A stretch of 52,841 nt of DNA from Candidatus Zixiibacteriota bacterium (GCA_020344055.1 CP070813.1:817255-870095); one strand, 5' to 3'; positions 8,966 through 19,090 are shown, numbered from the stretch's first letter. Numbers and translations are program-made. Notes: a model not told the origin generated them from the letters alone.

Positions 8966-10441
8966 ATGTATAGTATTATTAAGTTAATAATTGCGGTGAT
9001 CTTAACGGCTTCCTGCGCTTACGCCGGGTGGACCGAGGATTTCCTATTGAACGATAATCACTTTGAGATTAATCCCCAGGTTGTGGCAAGGAACGACACT
9101 ATCCATGTCGTTTGGGATAGACTAACACATGATAGTATTTCATATATCAGGAGTACAAACGGGGGAATGAACTGGAATAATGATATAGCTATTTCGGAAG
9201 AAGATCACCAGACTTTTTCACCTGATATCTCTATAGGCCAGAATGGTATGCTTGTCTCCTGGCTGGATGTCAATTTAATTACCGGATTTAAGAGGATAGC
9301 CATCCGCACTTCGGCAGACGGAAACGCATGGGACGATCCGATCTACCGAATCACAGATTACCCGCGCCATTTCACCCTCCCGGCAACTACAGTTATGGGG
9401 GATTCGATATTCATTGTATACCGTAGCCTGAGGCCGGATTCCACGGGAGAAGATCCGTTTCGATTCATGTATTCCTCTGATTATGGCATAACCTGGAGCG
9501 ATGAGATCTCCATCGGCTACCCGCCCTCGAATGTGCAGGATCTCCTGATCCAATATTGCAATGGGGTTCTAATGGCGGTTTGGGCAGGATTCGTGGATAC
9601 CTTGCATGTGGGATACCACGTAGTAGGATATCGCAGTACTGATGCTGGTCAGACCTGGTCGGATATGATCTGGATATCTCCGGAACATATACAAAATTCA
9701 GCTCAAGATGCCTGTATAGCCTGTAACGAGGAAACAGGTCAATTGGCTGTGGGTTATATGGATTACCGGTATCAGATATATCCCTTCCATGGAGATATTT
9801 TTGTGGCTATCTCCGACGATGGCGGTTTAACCTGGCCGCTGGAGGTCATGGCCACTGAAAACCACGCCGCTTGGGACCCCGACATCGATTTTGCTGGCGA
9901 CACGCTGGTTGTAGTTTGGTCGGACAGGCAGAATTATGATGAAGGACAGCATGAGATCTATTTCAACCGCAGCGATAACCTGGGAATGACCTGGGAGGGG
10001 GAATACAGGCTAACATATGCGATGGGGCAATCCTATGCCCCCTGGATCTCTATGGACAACGGTAAAATTCATGTCGTTTGGAATGATGATGATAGAGCTC
10101 CTGATTTATATAGTGAGATATTTTATAAACGCTTTGATCCTGATCCTACGGGCGTTATTGATAGCGCAAATTTAAGACCGACTGATTTCAGCATAGCAGC
10201 TTATCCCAATCCTTTTAATGCGCACCTTAATATAACTGTCAATTCAACAGCGCCTGGTTCAATCGTAATTTATGATATACTTGGGAGAATAATAAGGGAA
10301 TTTTCCTATTCAAATGGTCAATCATCCTTTATCTGGAACGCCGATGACCTCCACAACAATCCTGTATCGAGTGGGATATATTTTATTAGCATGAAAGGAG
10401 GGAGCAGGGAAAACAGCATTCGGGTATTGTATCTAAAATAG
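8966..10441 (+). CDS. Secreted Asp-box (BNR/sialidase-like fold) protein with sorting tail
   Basis: 491 residues. The signal peptide is MYSIIKLIIAVILTASCAYA (1-20). The body is a beta-propeller with at least six Asp-box-type motifs (S-x-[DN]-x-G-x-x-W): STNGGMNW, SADGNAWD, SSDYGITW, STDAGQTW, SDDGGLTW and SDNLGMTW. That pattern marks the sialidase/BNR fold. The Arg triad of true sialidases cannot be assigned with confidence, so enzyme activity is uncertain. The last ~80 residues form a sorting tail (AYPNPFNAHLNITV, IYDILGRII, SSGIYFISM). The ATG has the RBS tgaggtaaa. It is the only plus-strand gene of the secreted-protein island and stands alone between hairpin-rich gaps. Confidence 0.88.
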   Translation: MYSIIKLIIAVILTASCAYAGWTEDFLLNDNHFEINPQVVARNDTIHVVWDRLTHDSISYIRSTNGGMNWNNDIAISEEDHQTFSPDISIGQNGMLVSWLDVNLITGFKRIAIRTSADGNAWDDPIYRITDYPRHFTLPATTVMGDSIFIVYRSLRPDSTGEDPFRFMYSSDYGITWSDEISIGYPPSNVQDLLIQYCNGVLMAVWAGFVDTLHVGYHVVGYRSTDAGQTWSDMIWISPEHIQNSAQDACIACNEETGQLAVGYMDYRYQIYPFHGDIFVAISDDGGLTWPLEVMATENHAAWDPDIDFAGDTLVVVWSDRQNYDEGQHEIYFNRSDNLGMTWEGEYRLTYAMGQSYAPWISMDNGKIHVVWNDDDRAPDLYSEIFYKRFDPDPTGVIDSANLRPTDFSIAAYPNPFNAHLNITVNSTAPGSIVIYDILGRIIREFSYSNGQSSFIWNADDLHNNPVSSGIYFISMKGGSRENSIRVLYLK

Positions 10442-10455
10442 AATGCTTATAAACT

Positions 10456-10485
10456 CTCGTGTCGGCAGACAAGCTACCGACCTAC
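10456..10485. repeat. Second copy of the ctcgtgtcggca/ccgacctac repeat
   Basis: Shares both borders with 8851-8879, but its internal arms are decayed so only about 5 bp still pair. It sits directly after the stop of the Asp-box gene. The two copies bracket that gene. Confidence 0.55.
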
Positions 10486-10495
10486 ATTTACACAT

Positions 10496-10525
10496 AAAAA
10501 AGCCCCCTGCCTTCGCATGGGGGCC
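10496..10525 (-). terminator. Rho-independent terminator
   Basis: On the minus strand, GCCCCC-ATGC and GCAGGGGGC form a GC-rich stem with one bulge, followed by TTTTTTATG. It lies 29 bp past the stop of the subtilase gene that ends at 10554. Confidence 0.75.
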
Positions 10526-10553
10526 TGACACAAAGAAGGACGCTCCGCATCGC

Positions 10554-13406
10554 TTATTTCAAATATAACATCTTTCTTATGGCTGTATTATTCCCCGTCA
10601 CCCTGGCGAAATATATCCCCGCCGAGACATCGTTGCCTGATCGATCCGTGCCATCCCACACCACGCTGTTTCCGCCGCTTAACGGGATACTCTTCACCAG
10701 CCGCCCGGCGATATCGTAAATCTCCAACGATTGACCTTCTTTAACGAAACCGGAAAATTCTATAATGGTACTTCCGTTAAACGGATTGGGATAATTGGTT
10801 ATCAATTCATATGATTCCGGAACCGTCTGCTCCGATGAAACGCCTGTAAAATTTGGATACATCAAAAACGATATACTCGCGTTGGTTATAAGTTCATTGA
10901 GGTTATTCCCGGCCACGAAAGAAAAAGCCGCAACCTCGGACTCCCCATTTGGAATCTGATAAGGCCCCACCGTCAATAGATGCGAGTAATTTCCTGGCGC
11001 GCCGTAGGAGACATTCTGGAATCCCGATGTCATAAAATTGAATTTCTCGGCGCTGGTAAAACCGTCGGTAAGATCGACATAATTATCGATAGCGGCGTAC
11101 GATGACGCCGGCGAGGTTATGGCTTTTATCCCCACCGATACGCCCGTGGACAGGTCGCTCACATACCCCAGCGACTCGTAATCTATATAGCCGACAATAT
11201 CATCGTTTCCGGATGACAGCGGCAGATCCCAGTCGCAAAACAGACCTATATATAATGAAGGGATATCATCTCCTGAACTGTTCGTGATAGTGAACTCGGT
11301 TATCACAAACGGGTAGGCGTTCGAGCCCGTAAAGCAAAAGCTCCTTTGCGTTACGGAAAGCCCTATGGGAAACTCAGCGGCATCGTCGGAATAGACTGCA
11401 AAGCCATCCTGGTCGGAATAGAGGCCCGGTTCGATTAAGCGCGGATATCCGCCGGGAAGCGGTTCGAAGTCGTTATCGGTGATATAAATACTGGAGGAGT
11501 ACGCGCCGTCGGATACCCTGTATGAATCAGTCGCCAGCAAAAGAGAACCGTTTCTGAGAAAATCGGGGCCGGTGGTCGGAAAACGGAACCCGGCCGCCCC
11601 CATGGGATTCGCCGAACCGTCACCCAGTCCGAACTGCCCGATGTTGGAAAATCCAAACGACAGTGATCCGTTGTCATGGTTGGCCGTACCGGGATAAACA
11701 TCCCCGCCCACGGTTATATTAAAATCCAGGGTCTTTGTTTGACCACCGTACGCGAACGTGATCCTGAACGGTATCCGGTCTCCCGTTACAAAACCCTGCC
11801 CTACCGACACGTTCCAGGAGCCGACCGTTATAGTATCGATATGATCGAAAAACCCGACGTTGATACTGCCGGTTAAAACCTGGGCGTTGGGATGGAGAGA
11901 CGCGAGGCTTACATTTATATTGCTGGTCGGACGCCCCAGATTTTCCAGAACCAGGTCGAGCCCGAAAGTCTCACCCGGATCGACAATTCCGTTTCCGGAG
12001 ACGTTGACCGAAACGACGACCGGGAATATGCCGACCGGCGGCGGCATGAAATAGAGCGCTTTCCTGATATCGATGACTCCCCAGCCGTAATTGTTATCCT
12101 CTCCCTGCGTTCCCAGATCCCTGGCCGAAAACATCAGGGCCTCTTTGATCTGTGCCGGCGTGGTGCTGGGATTGAACTGCCTTAATATCGCCACCGCTCC
12201 GGAAACATGCGGGGTCGCCATGGAGGTGCCCGACATGGAAACATATCCCCCGGTGCGGCTGGCGGACCTGATGCCAACGCCCGGCGCGGTTACCTCCGGT
12301 TTAATGGTGACGCCATCGCAACCGGACGGTCCCCGGCTGGAGAAGGAAGCGACGCTCAAAAGCGGATCGCCGGGATTAATCGCCCCCACGGAGAAACAGT
12401 TGTAATCGGTGGTTATCCTGTCAGCGGGCGTGCGGATGGTGCCGGAATACGGTCCCTCATTTCCCGCGGCGAAAAGACACACGACCCCCGCCGCCTCCAG
12501 GTTGTCCACCGCGTCCCAGAAGGTCCGGTCGCAGGCCGAATAGTATCCCAGGGGAATGCCCCAGGAGTTATTGACGACGTCCGGTACGTCATCCGTCGTC
12601 GAGGGATCACCGTCGGGATCGGCGGCCCATTCAAACGCCAGCAGGATATCGGCGATGGTGCGCTGTATTCCGCCGCCCCTATCGACTACCCCGGCCGCGA
12701 TCCACTGAGCGCCCGGCGCCACCCCAACGGTATCCGTCCCAGTCGATCCGACCATGGTACCCATGGTGTGGGTGCCGTGACCGTTATTGTCTATGGGGTA
12801 AGTCGTATTTGTATAAGGATCGAACCAGCACTCGGAGGCCGTCCCGCCATTGTTGCCTCTGTATTTCGACATTAATGCGGGATGATTTCCGAATACACCG
12901 GTATCGAAATTGCAAACCAAACTCCCCGCCCCGTCAAGCCCGATTCTCCAGACCTCCGGAGTCTTGACTATTCTTACGCCGGTTTCAACCGCTGTTGTCG
13001 ACCTGGCCGCGTCCTCTATGGCAACCGGTTCAATCAAGGCCACGGGGATATTCTCAAAAACGCTCTCGACGTCCCGCCCGCCCGCCAATTCATCCAGGGC
13101 CTCGGGACTGCCGGAGACATAAACCAGGTTAGCGATCCAGAATCTTTTGTAGGATTCAATCAAACCTTTCGATTTCAGATCTTCAAGCCGGGCAACAAAC
13201 CCGACTTGCGATGCCGTCGCCCGCGCCCTCAGATTCTCGATAACTTCTTTATGCCCGGCAATCTTGTCTCCCACTCTCGCGTAAGTCGAAAGAGATGGTC
13301 CGGTAGACTTCAATCGGAAAAAAGCGGAATCGGCCCGGGCCTCGACCGGAAAGAAAAAGAGAATTGGGCACAATAGCGATAATCCGATTTTTCTATTAAT
13401 TTTCAA
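10554..13406 (-). CDS. Secreted subtilisin-family (S8) serine protease with sorting tail
   Basis: 950 residues. A signal peptide (about 1-25, EARA) and an I9-like propeptide region (about 28-125) precede the S8 domain. The catalytic triad is visible: Asp168 in VCNFDTGVFGNHPAL, His210 in NNGHGTHTMGTMVG and Ser395 in MSGTSMATPHVSG, with oxyanion Asn316 in FAAGNEGPYSG. A CARDB-like region (about 455-570, NGIVDPGETFGLDL) and a long beta-rich domain follow. The end is a YPNPFNGSTIIEFSGF sorting tail with SAGIYFARVTG. The start is TTG at 13406 behind cgggaggccta; no better ATG lies upstream. It lacks the beta-propeller found in the two other subtilases of this island. Extracellular proteolysis is a confident family inference; substrate is unknown. 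Confidence 0.94.
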   Translation of the reverse strand: MKINRKIGLSLLCPILFFFPVEARADSAFFRLKSTGPSLSTYARVGDKIAGHKEVIENLRARATASQVGFVARLEDLKSKGLIESYKRFWIANLVYVSGSPEALDELAGGRDVESVFENIPVALIEPVAIEDAARSTTAVETGVRIVKTPEVWRIGLDGAGSLVCNFDTGVFGNHPALMSKYRGNNGGTASECWFDPYTNTTYPIDNNGHGTHTMGTMVGSTGTDTVGVAPGAQWIAAGVVDRGGGIQRTIADILLAFEWAADPDGDPSTTDDVPDVVNNSWGIPLGYYSACDRTFWDAVDNLEAAGVVCLFAAGNEGPYSGTIRTPADRITTDYNCFSVGAINPGDPLLSVASFSSRGPSGCDGVTIKPEVTAPGVGIRSASRTGGYVSMSGTSMATPHVSGAVAILRQFNPSTTPAQIKEALMFSARDLGTQGEDNNYGWGVIDIRKALYFMPPPVGIFPVVVSVNVSGNGIVDPGETFGLDLVLENLGRPTSNINVSLASLHPNAQVLTGSINVGFFDHIDTITVGSWNVSVGQGFVTGDRIPFRITFAYGGQTKTLDFNITVGGDVYPGTANHDNGSLSFGFSNIGQFGLGDGSANPMGAAGFRFPTTGPDFLRNGSLLLATDSYRVSDGAYSSSIYITDNDFEPLPGGYPRLIEPGLYSDQDGFAVYSDDAAEFPIGLSVTQRSFCFTGSNAYPFVITEFTITNSSGDDIPSLYIGLFCDWDLPLSSGNDDIVGYIDYESLGYVSDLSTGVSVGIKAITSPASSYAAIDNYVDLTDGFTSAEKFNFMTSGFQNVSYGAPGNYSHLLTVGPYQIPNGESEVAAFSFVAGNNLNELITNASISFLMYPNFTGVSSEQTVPESYELITNYPNPFNGSTIIEFSGFVKEGQSLEIYDIAGRLVKSIPLSGGNSVVWDGTDRSGNDVSAGIYFARVTGNNTAIRKMLYLK

Positions 13407-13744
13407 TAGGCCTCCCGTTCTCCATCATAGAAGATCAAAAGGAATGCCACCTGAAATTATCATTCCCGCCTTTCGATGATTAGAGGTAAGCTATTGCATT
13501 ATAGTAAGTTGAAGAGTAGATATGAGTAATCCACAATCTGGAAGAGGAGATTTCCAATGCTTCACTATGCATGGCTTTGCGTATTTTTCCTGTATGATTA
13601 TAGAATTCTGTTTTGGGAATTTCCCCTCAAAACCGCTGTAAAGGCATGTAGAAAAAAACGGTGTATTCCCCCCCTTTCATCCAGAGCGGCATAAAAAAAC
13701 CCCCGTTGTAATAACGGGGGTTTCAATAGGTACATGTTCTTTTT
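13407..13744. other. Intergenic gap with promoter-like and terminator elements
   Basis: 338 bp with no gene. It holds the terminator of the upstream-transcribed gene (13693-13723). There is also a TATAAT on the minus strand at 13503-13498, about 92 bp before the TTG start of the subtilase, but without a recognisable -35. The rest shows nothing notable. Confidence 0.5.
13693..13723 (-). terminator. Rho-independent terminator
   Basis: Perfect 11-bp stem (aaacccccgtt / aacgggggttt, loop gtaat), followed on the minus strand by TTTT and ATGCC. It lies 21 bp past the stop of the gene ending at 13745. Confidence 0.88.
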
Positions 13745-15595
13745 TTACTTCAAAAGAACCATTTTCCTGGTCAGAGAATTTTCGTCTACGCTGATCCTGT
13801 AGAAATAGACTCCTGACGCAACTTCCGAGGCGTCCCAGCTGACAATATTCTCTCCGGCGCCGAAATGACCCGAAAGATCGGCTACTTTCTGGCCGGTAAG
13901 GTTGTAGATACCGATGGCGACATCGGATTCGTTGGCGATGGTGAAGGCGATATTGGTTTTGGCGTTAAAGGGATTGGGGTAGTTCTGCGAAAGCGAGAAT
14001 TCAGTCGGGGCGATGTTTTCGTCATCGATTCCGGTCTGGGCTTCCTGAGCGTCAAACTTTATCATGATATCCGAGAGGGATCTATCGCGATCGGGCGCGA
14101 GACCGCCGGTATATTCCCAGCCTCTGTAGGACAGCGGGATCGACTGGTCCATACCGAAACCGAATGTGGACTGAAGTGCGTGAATAACAACAACCCAGAA
14201 TTTATCGTATGCCGCGAAATTCAGATCGTCCGCCGAGAAATCGACTGTCTTCCATCCCTCGGACGTAACAGTCATGGTATCGCCTGCGAGGGGATTATTC
14301 TCATCCGGATTACCTGTGCCGTCATCGGGAAGCACCCATATATAGGCTGAGCCAGAGGTCGTAAATCCGAATACGTTGAAGTAAACGTTAGTCATATGAA
14401 CCGCTTCCGGCATCTGAAATTCCTGGGCGAAACCTGAATGATCGCCTGACCAGCTCCGGCCGTCCTCGGCGATATCATCGCAAAAGGCGATCTGCTGCGG
14501 TAGTTGATAGGCGTCGATTTCACAGGTTCGAGAGTTGTTGAATGTATTCTGGTCACCGGACATAATAGCCGAGAAAGTTGCGCGATATACCGCTACCTGA
14601 GTCGGCGTAAACAGGTCAGTATAAGTAACCCACATTTCCTCGCCGGGATCGAGATGAGAAATCCAGTAGTCCTCATCATAGACGGTGGTGAATCCCCGAC
14701 GGATCTGACAGCGAACTCTCAATGAATCTTCGGGCTGGTTGCCGAAGTTTTTCGCCTTGGCCCGTACGGTAAATGCCTCGTTCACCGGTATAAACTGCCC
14801 GGCAGAACCGTCCACCAATCCATCGACCATCCCGAAATCATGCACTATGAAGTTCGGATCCGGTTCGGGATGGAACACGATGGCGAGTCCCTCATGCCAC
14901 ATCCTCTGAGACGGTAGGTTGTCGTGAAGATACTCGAGACCCACCTGACCATTAACGTTTTCTATTCCAATTACCGTACGATTTTGGCCGTTGGAATCAA
15001 GAAATGTACCCTGGTTCGGCCCATACTGAAATTTAATGGTCGAATCGCCTGCGGAGAAAATGGCCTGAAAAGTATGGCTGGTGTTGGGGTTATACCATTC
15101 CCTTACATGAAGATAGGAAATAATGAATGTATCAACGCTATTCGTGTAATACCAGCATTCACCGTTACCCTGGGAAAAATCGAGGTCCCCGGTCAGGATG
15201 GCGATTAAATCATTTGGGAGACCGGCAGTCGGAATTCCGGCAAAAGGATGGGCGAAGTTAGCGTTGGACGAGAACGAAATATAGCCGTTCGATCCGATCC
15301 ACATGCGGTTTACCATGTACCAATAATAGGGGAACTCGAATCCCATGCCGACAGGACCGACATTGTTGTCGTCGGCGAGACCGGTTACCAGGGTCCCGAT
15401 GGATGTAATATCGATCCATTCATAGACCGGGGCGCCGCCGCCGTCATTGTCTTCCCAGGAATATCCGAATGCATCGGGGCCGCCGGTATCAAACGTTATG
15501 GGAAGCGGTTCCGATGTTCCGCTGTTTGTGGCTGCAGTAGCTATGCCCGCCAAGAACAAAAACACTACTGACAAAGTTGTAATTCTTTTCATCAA
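13745..15595 (-). CDS. Secreted protein of unknown function with sorting tail
   Basis: 616 residues with a signal peptide (1-22, GIATAA). The N-terminal region (about 30-245) is beta-rich, with GFEFPYYWYMVNRMWIGS and NGYISFSS. This resembles domains often attached to secreted peptidases in FCB bacteria, but no enzyme motif is visible. A CARDB-like domain follows (about 250-360, NEAFTVRAKAKNFGNQPEDS). Next is a beta-sandwich-like domain (about 365-530, SGSAYIWVLPDDGTGNP). The sorting tail begins SLSQNYPNPFNAKTNIAF and ends RKMVLLK. The ATG at 15595 has the RBS tcaggaggattg. It lies 93 bp downstream of the subtilase gene starting at 18940, with no terminator between, so the two may be co-transcribed. 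I do not recognise a function. Confidence 0.85.
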   Translation of the reverse strand: MMKRITTLSVVFLFLAGIATAATNSGTSEPLPITFDTGGPDAFGYSWEDNDGGGAPVYEWIDITSIGTLVTGLADDNNVGPVGMGFEFPYYWYMVNRMWIGSNGYISFSSNANFAHPFAGIPTAGLPNDLIAILTGDLDFSQGNGECWYYTNSVDTFIISYLHVREWYNPNTSHTFQAIFSAGDSTIKFQYGPNQGTFLDSNGQNRTVIGIENVNGQVGLEYLHDNLPSQRMWHEGLAIVFHPEPDPNFIVHDFGMVDGLVDGSAGQFIPVNEAFTVRAKAKNFGNQPEDSLRVRCQIRRGFTTVYDEDYWISHLDPGEEMWVTYTDLFTPTQVAVYRATFSAIMSGDQNTFNNSRTCEIDAYQLPQQIAFCDDIAEDGRSWSGDHSGFAQEFQMPEAVHMTNVYFNVFGFTTSGSAYIWVLPDDGTGNPDENNPLAGDTMTVTSEGWKTVDFSADDLNFAAYDKFWVVVIHALQSTFGFGMDQSIPLSYRGWEYTGGLAPDRDRSLSDIMIKFDAQEAQTGIDDENIAPTEFSLSQNYPNPFNAKTNIAFTIANESDVAIGIYNLTGQKVADLSGHFGAGENIVSWDASEVASGVYFYRISVDENSLTRKMVLLK

Positions 15596-15688
15596 TCCTC
15601 CTGAACTAGAAAAAGGTTAACTCTAAATATATTTTTTTCTCTCTGAAATTCACCTCCTTACTCGGTTCTTGAAATTTTCGCTGGTTCC

Positions 15689-18600
15689 CTATTTTATCAA
15701 TGTCATTCTTCTGGTCTGTGACAACCTACCAAACTCTAATTTATAAAAATAAATGCCGGACGCAAGCGTTTCGCCATTGCTATTTCGCCCGTCCCAGTTA
15801 ATCTCATGTGCGCCGGCGCTTAAGTTATTTAGATCAAAAGAACATACCCTGCGGCCAAGCAGGTCGTATATATCCAATTTCACGCCCCCGGCGGCGGGGA
15901 TAGAAAACCTGATCAGCGTATTCATATTAAACGGGTTGGGATAGTTCGAAATCAGGCGGAATTCATATGGGACGTTTTCATTAGCGTCATCCCCGATATC
16001 TGTTTGAAAATCGCCGTAAAAACCGCTTCTATGATTGTCGGCCCCGAACGCTGGCCAGGGGAAATCAGGATTGCTTATAGGATCTTTATAATCGATTACT
16101 TCCAGGTTATTTCCCGAGGTCCTTACGCCAATTACGATCTCGGCGTCATCATCGGAATCGAGATCCCCCAGGGCGGCCGACGCGGATATCGGGGCGCCTA
16201 ACGGCGTCATTATGGGGAAATTGCGTAAAGGCTGACCGTTCGAATCCAGCGCATAAATCGCTCCGTCGCCCGCGCCGAATATTACGTCATTACCCCCATC
16301 TCCGTTTATATCCCCCACAACCGGTGAACCGCTGATAGAGCTGCCGATATCAACCGGATAACCTCCCTGATTGCCGCCGTACCAGTTTTTGACGTATAGC
16401 ATCCCACCGTTACTGCCGAATAGTACCTCCAGATAACCGTCGGGCTCAACATCCGCCAGGGAAGGACTCGATTTAATAATGCCCCCGACATTTACGGGCC
16501 ATCCCTCCAGACTGCTGCCGTCATGATTAAAGACATGCGCATCGCCGGAAAACGTGGTTATGACTATATTGAGATTCCCGTCGCCATCGATATCGGCGAC
16601 GGCGGCCGACGTTTGCGATGTTGAAGCAATAGAAACCGGAAAACCGTTAACATAGGTTTTATCTTCATTCCATACGTGCAGGAGCGAATCAAATCCGCAG
16701 GCGATTATTTCGGGGAGATCGTCATTGTCAATATCAGCGGCGGCCGCCGAACCGTAGAAAGGACCGGTGCCGTCATAGGGCCAGTTGCCGAATACCGTCC
16801 CGTCGTGGTTGATAACAAAAACCTTGCGGCTGTTGAAACCGGTGGTAATTATCTCAAGATCGCCGTTGCCGTCGATATCCGCCAGTACCGGCGTGCAATA
16901 GGTTATCGATGAAATGCCATACGGGAATCCCGTGAGTACATTGCCGGCAGCGTCCCAGGCAAAAATATCGCCGGACCTGGAGATTCCGACGATTTCGTAA
17001 TCTCCGTTTCCATCCAGATCCCCGATGGCCGCTCCCCCCGGTGCGCTGGTGCCGACGCTTTGCGGCCAACCCGGCGAAAGACTGCCGTCGGATTCAAACG
17101 CGTAATAATTCCCGTCTGCCGCCGAAACAACGATCTCATTATCATCATCCGAATCAAAGTCGAAAATTATCGCCGGTGATTCGATGTTGCCGGGAATATT
17201 CCCCGGAAATCCCAGCTGCTCAAGGCTTATCTCGACAGGTATGCTCAAATCTCTCTCATAGCCGTCGGTATCCGTCACGTGCAGGGTTAATTCATGGAAG
17301 CCGATAACGGCGTTCGGATTAACATGAACGCTGTAGGGATCGGAAAAGTTGTTAGCCGTTCCGCCCTGACCGGGAATATTTCCGAAGGTCGAGACCGAAT
17401 CCTCGATAATAAACTGGTTATCGGACCTTAAAACGCCGGTTACGCCGACGGCATCGGCCCACGTATTTATCAGCGTTACCGTCAGGTCAAAGGATTCGGA
17501 GGGATTTAAAATCCCGTCGCCGTCGTCAAGCGTCAACGTAATCTCAAAATCATCGATATCCAGTCTCGGCATAAGTTCTATGCCTACGGCTGCCGCGGCG
17601 TTGACTCGACCCGATCCCAGCATCCCTGCGTAATTGGGATTGAGGTGGTCGATATTATCCGCGGTGTCCATAACCCTGTTCATGGCCTCGTCGGGACCCC
17701 ACGTGGGATTGGCGGCTCTTACCAGAGCTACCACGCCCGCCACGATAGGCGACGACATGGACGTCCCCTGAAGGGAAGCGAAGGAGTTCCTGTCCCATGT
17801 GGAAAAGATGCCCTCTCCCGGAGCGCAAATGTCAACAGTCGTACCGTAATTGGAAAAAGACGATTTTATATCATCCACGCCCGTAGAGGCGACCGAGAGT
17901 ACGTGCTCGTAAGAGGACGGATAATGAGGTGACGAAACATTATCGTTGCCGGCAGATGCCACCACAACCACTCCCTGCTGCCAGGCGGCGTTAATGACAT
18001 TCTGCTCCCCCTGCGAAGGATTTCCGCCCCTTCCCCAGCTGCAGTTAACGACATGACACCCGTTTTCCACGGCGTAGATGATCCCCGCATAGCCGTGAGA
18101 CATATTGCCGGGATTGAAGTCGGTTGACGCCTTAATGGCCATGATCCTGGCCGCCCAGCCGATGGCGGCGCCTCCATAGCCGTTGTCCGTTACCATGGTG
18201 GCGCATCCCGCCACATGAGTGCCGTGCTCGGCGTACGGCTCCGCGGGATCGGGATCGTTCATGGCCAGATCATATCCAACCACATCATCCACCCTGCCGT
18301 TGCCGTCGTCATCGAGACCGTTCAGATCGGCGGCCGTAAACCTGCCGTCGCCGTTAATATCCTCCGGCCCGTTAATCCACATATTGTCCTCGAGGTCCGG
18401 GTGATCGTAAAACACTCCGGAATCCACAATCCCGATGATAGACCTGTCGGTGGAATCGCCCCTGATTATATCCCAGGCCAGATAAGCCTCGATATTGGTG
18501 AGGTGATACCAGGATGAGATCATGGGATCGTTGGGGACATAATCTACGTAATTCAGATAATACGGTTCGGCAAATTCGATATTTGAATCGCTATCAAGCG

Positions 18601-18940
18601 CCTCTATGGCCGACTCAAAAGTAGTGTAATCGCCTACCGTGGCCACGTACATCCTGCCGACCATATCCCGCATGGCGCTGGTTTTCAAAGGATGGGGGTA
18701 AAAGCGCTCAATCTTCGTTATATTTTCCCGGGCAATAATCATGTCTATGTTTTCATTTCCAGACGACCCGAATCCATTTTCCGCAAAATCATATAACGAG
18801 AGCCCTATCCCGGGCCTAACCGAGAACACAATCCTGTTTTCCGCGAAGTCTACCCCCGGAATACCATCGACCGAATAACCGAGGCTATGGGATGATAATA
18901 TCAATACGGTTACGATTATAAACCTTTTGATTGCATTCAT
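15689..18940 (-). CDS. Secreted subtilase fused to FG-GAP-type beta-propeller, sorting tail
   Basis: 1083 residues. A signal peptide (about 1-22) and a propeptide-like region lead to the S8 domain. Catalytic residues are Asp173 (IGIVDSGVFYDHPDL), His239 (YAEHGTHVAGCATM) and Ser394 (QGTSMSSPIVAG), with oxyanion Asn332 (ASAGNDNVSSPHYP). An insert with DINGDGRFTAADLNGLDDDG (about 194-213) looks Ca-binding. A CARDB-like domain (about 460-575, DGDGILNPSESF) comes next. It is followed by about seven propeller blades of the type IFDFDSDDDNEIVVSAADG with repeated GWP/GFP turns (about 585-975). The end is a YPNPFNMNTLIRFSIP sorting tail finishing RRMTLIK. Close paralogue of the gene at 19341-22580. 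The propeller may bind substrate or cell surface (inference). Confidence 0.94.
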   Translation of the reverse strand: MNAIKRFIIVTVLILSSHSLGYSVDGIPGVDFAENRIVFSVRPGIGLSLYDFAENGFGSSGNENIDMIIARENITKIERFYPHPLKTSAMRDMVGRMYVATVGDYTTFESAIEALDSDSNIEFAEPYYLNYVDYVPNDPMISSWYHLTNIEAYLAWDIIRGDSTDRSIIGIVDSGVFYDHPDLEDNMWINGPEDINGDGRFTAADLNGLDDDGNGRVDDVVGYDLAMNDPDPAEPYAEHGTHVAGCATMVTDNGYGGAAIGWAARIMAIKASTDFNPGNMSHGYAGIIYAVENGCHVVNCSWGRGGNPSQGEQNVINAAWQQGVVVVASAGNDNVSSPHYPSSYEHVLSVASTGVDDIKSSFSNYGTTVDICAPGEGIFSTWDRNSFASLQGTSMSSPIVAGVVALVRAANPTWGPDEAMNRVMDTADNIDHLNPNYAGMLGSGRVNAAAAVGIELMPRLDIDDFEITLTLDDGDGILNPSESFDLTVTLINTWADAVGVTGVLRSDNQFIIEDSVSTFGNIPGQGGTANNFSDPYSVHVNPNAVIGFHELTLHVTDTDGYERDLSIPVEISLEQLGFPGNIPGNIESPAIIFDFDSDDDNEIVVSAADGNYYAFESDGSLSPGWPQSVGTSAPGGAAIGDLDGNGDYEIVGISRSGDIFAWDAAGNVLTGFPYGISSITYCTPVLADIDGNGDLEIITTGFNSRKVFVINHDGTVFGNWPYDGTGPFYGSAAAADIDNDDLPEIIACGFDSLLHVWNEDKTYVNGFPVSIASTSQTSAAVADIDGDGNLNIVITTFSGDAHVFNHDGSSLEGWPVNVGGIIKSSPSLADVEPDGYLEVLFGSNGGMLYVKNWYGGNQGGYPVDIGSSISGSPVVGDINGDGGNDVIFGAGDGAIYALDSNGQPLRNFPIMTPLGAPISASAALGDLDSDDDAEIVIGVRTSGNNLEVIDYKDPISNPDFPWPAFGADNHRSGFYGDFQTDIGDDANENVPYEFRLISNYPNPFNMNTLIRFSIPAAGGVKLDIYDLLGRRVCSFDLNNLSAGAHEINWDGRNSNGETLASGIYFYKLEFGRLSQTRRMTLIK

Positions 18941-19058
18941 ATAAGGCTCCCGATGTTTCGATCAGGCATTTGTACTATTCGCAATTCCCCAAAGATCGAA
19001 TTTTTTCCTCAAAAACGTAAATGATATTACGACACAAATGCGAGGCAAAAATACCTCT

Positions 19059-19090
19059 ATGTAATTTAAAAATTACATTCATATTGTCAA
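19059..19090 (-). promoter_or_regulatory. Putative promoter with operator-like palindrome
   Basis: The minus strand has TTGACA at 19090-19085 and, 17 bp on, AAATTA at 19067-19062. The -10 region lies inside a perfect inverted repeat (atgtaattt/aaattacat, 19059-19078). The start codon of the subtilase gene is about 120 bp further. The arrangement would suit a repressor dimer that blocks the promoter, but the -10 is poor and this is a prediction only. Confidence 0.35.

Noticed and set aside
12207..12875. 222-codon plus-strand frame
   Set aside because: Antisense of the conserved S8 catalytic domain; Gly/Arg-rich with no RBS.
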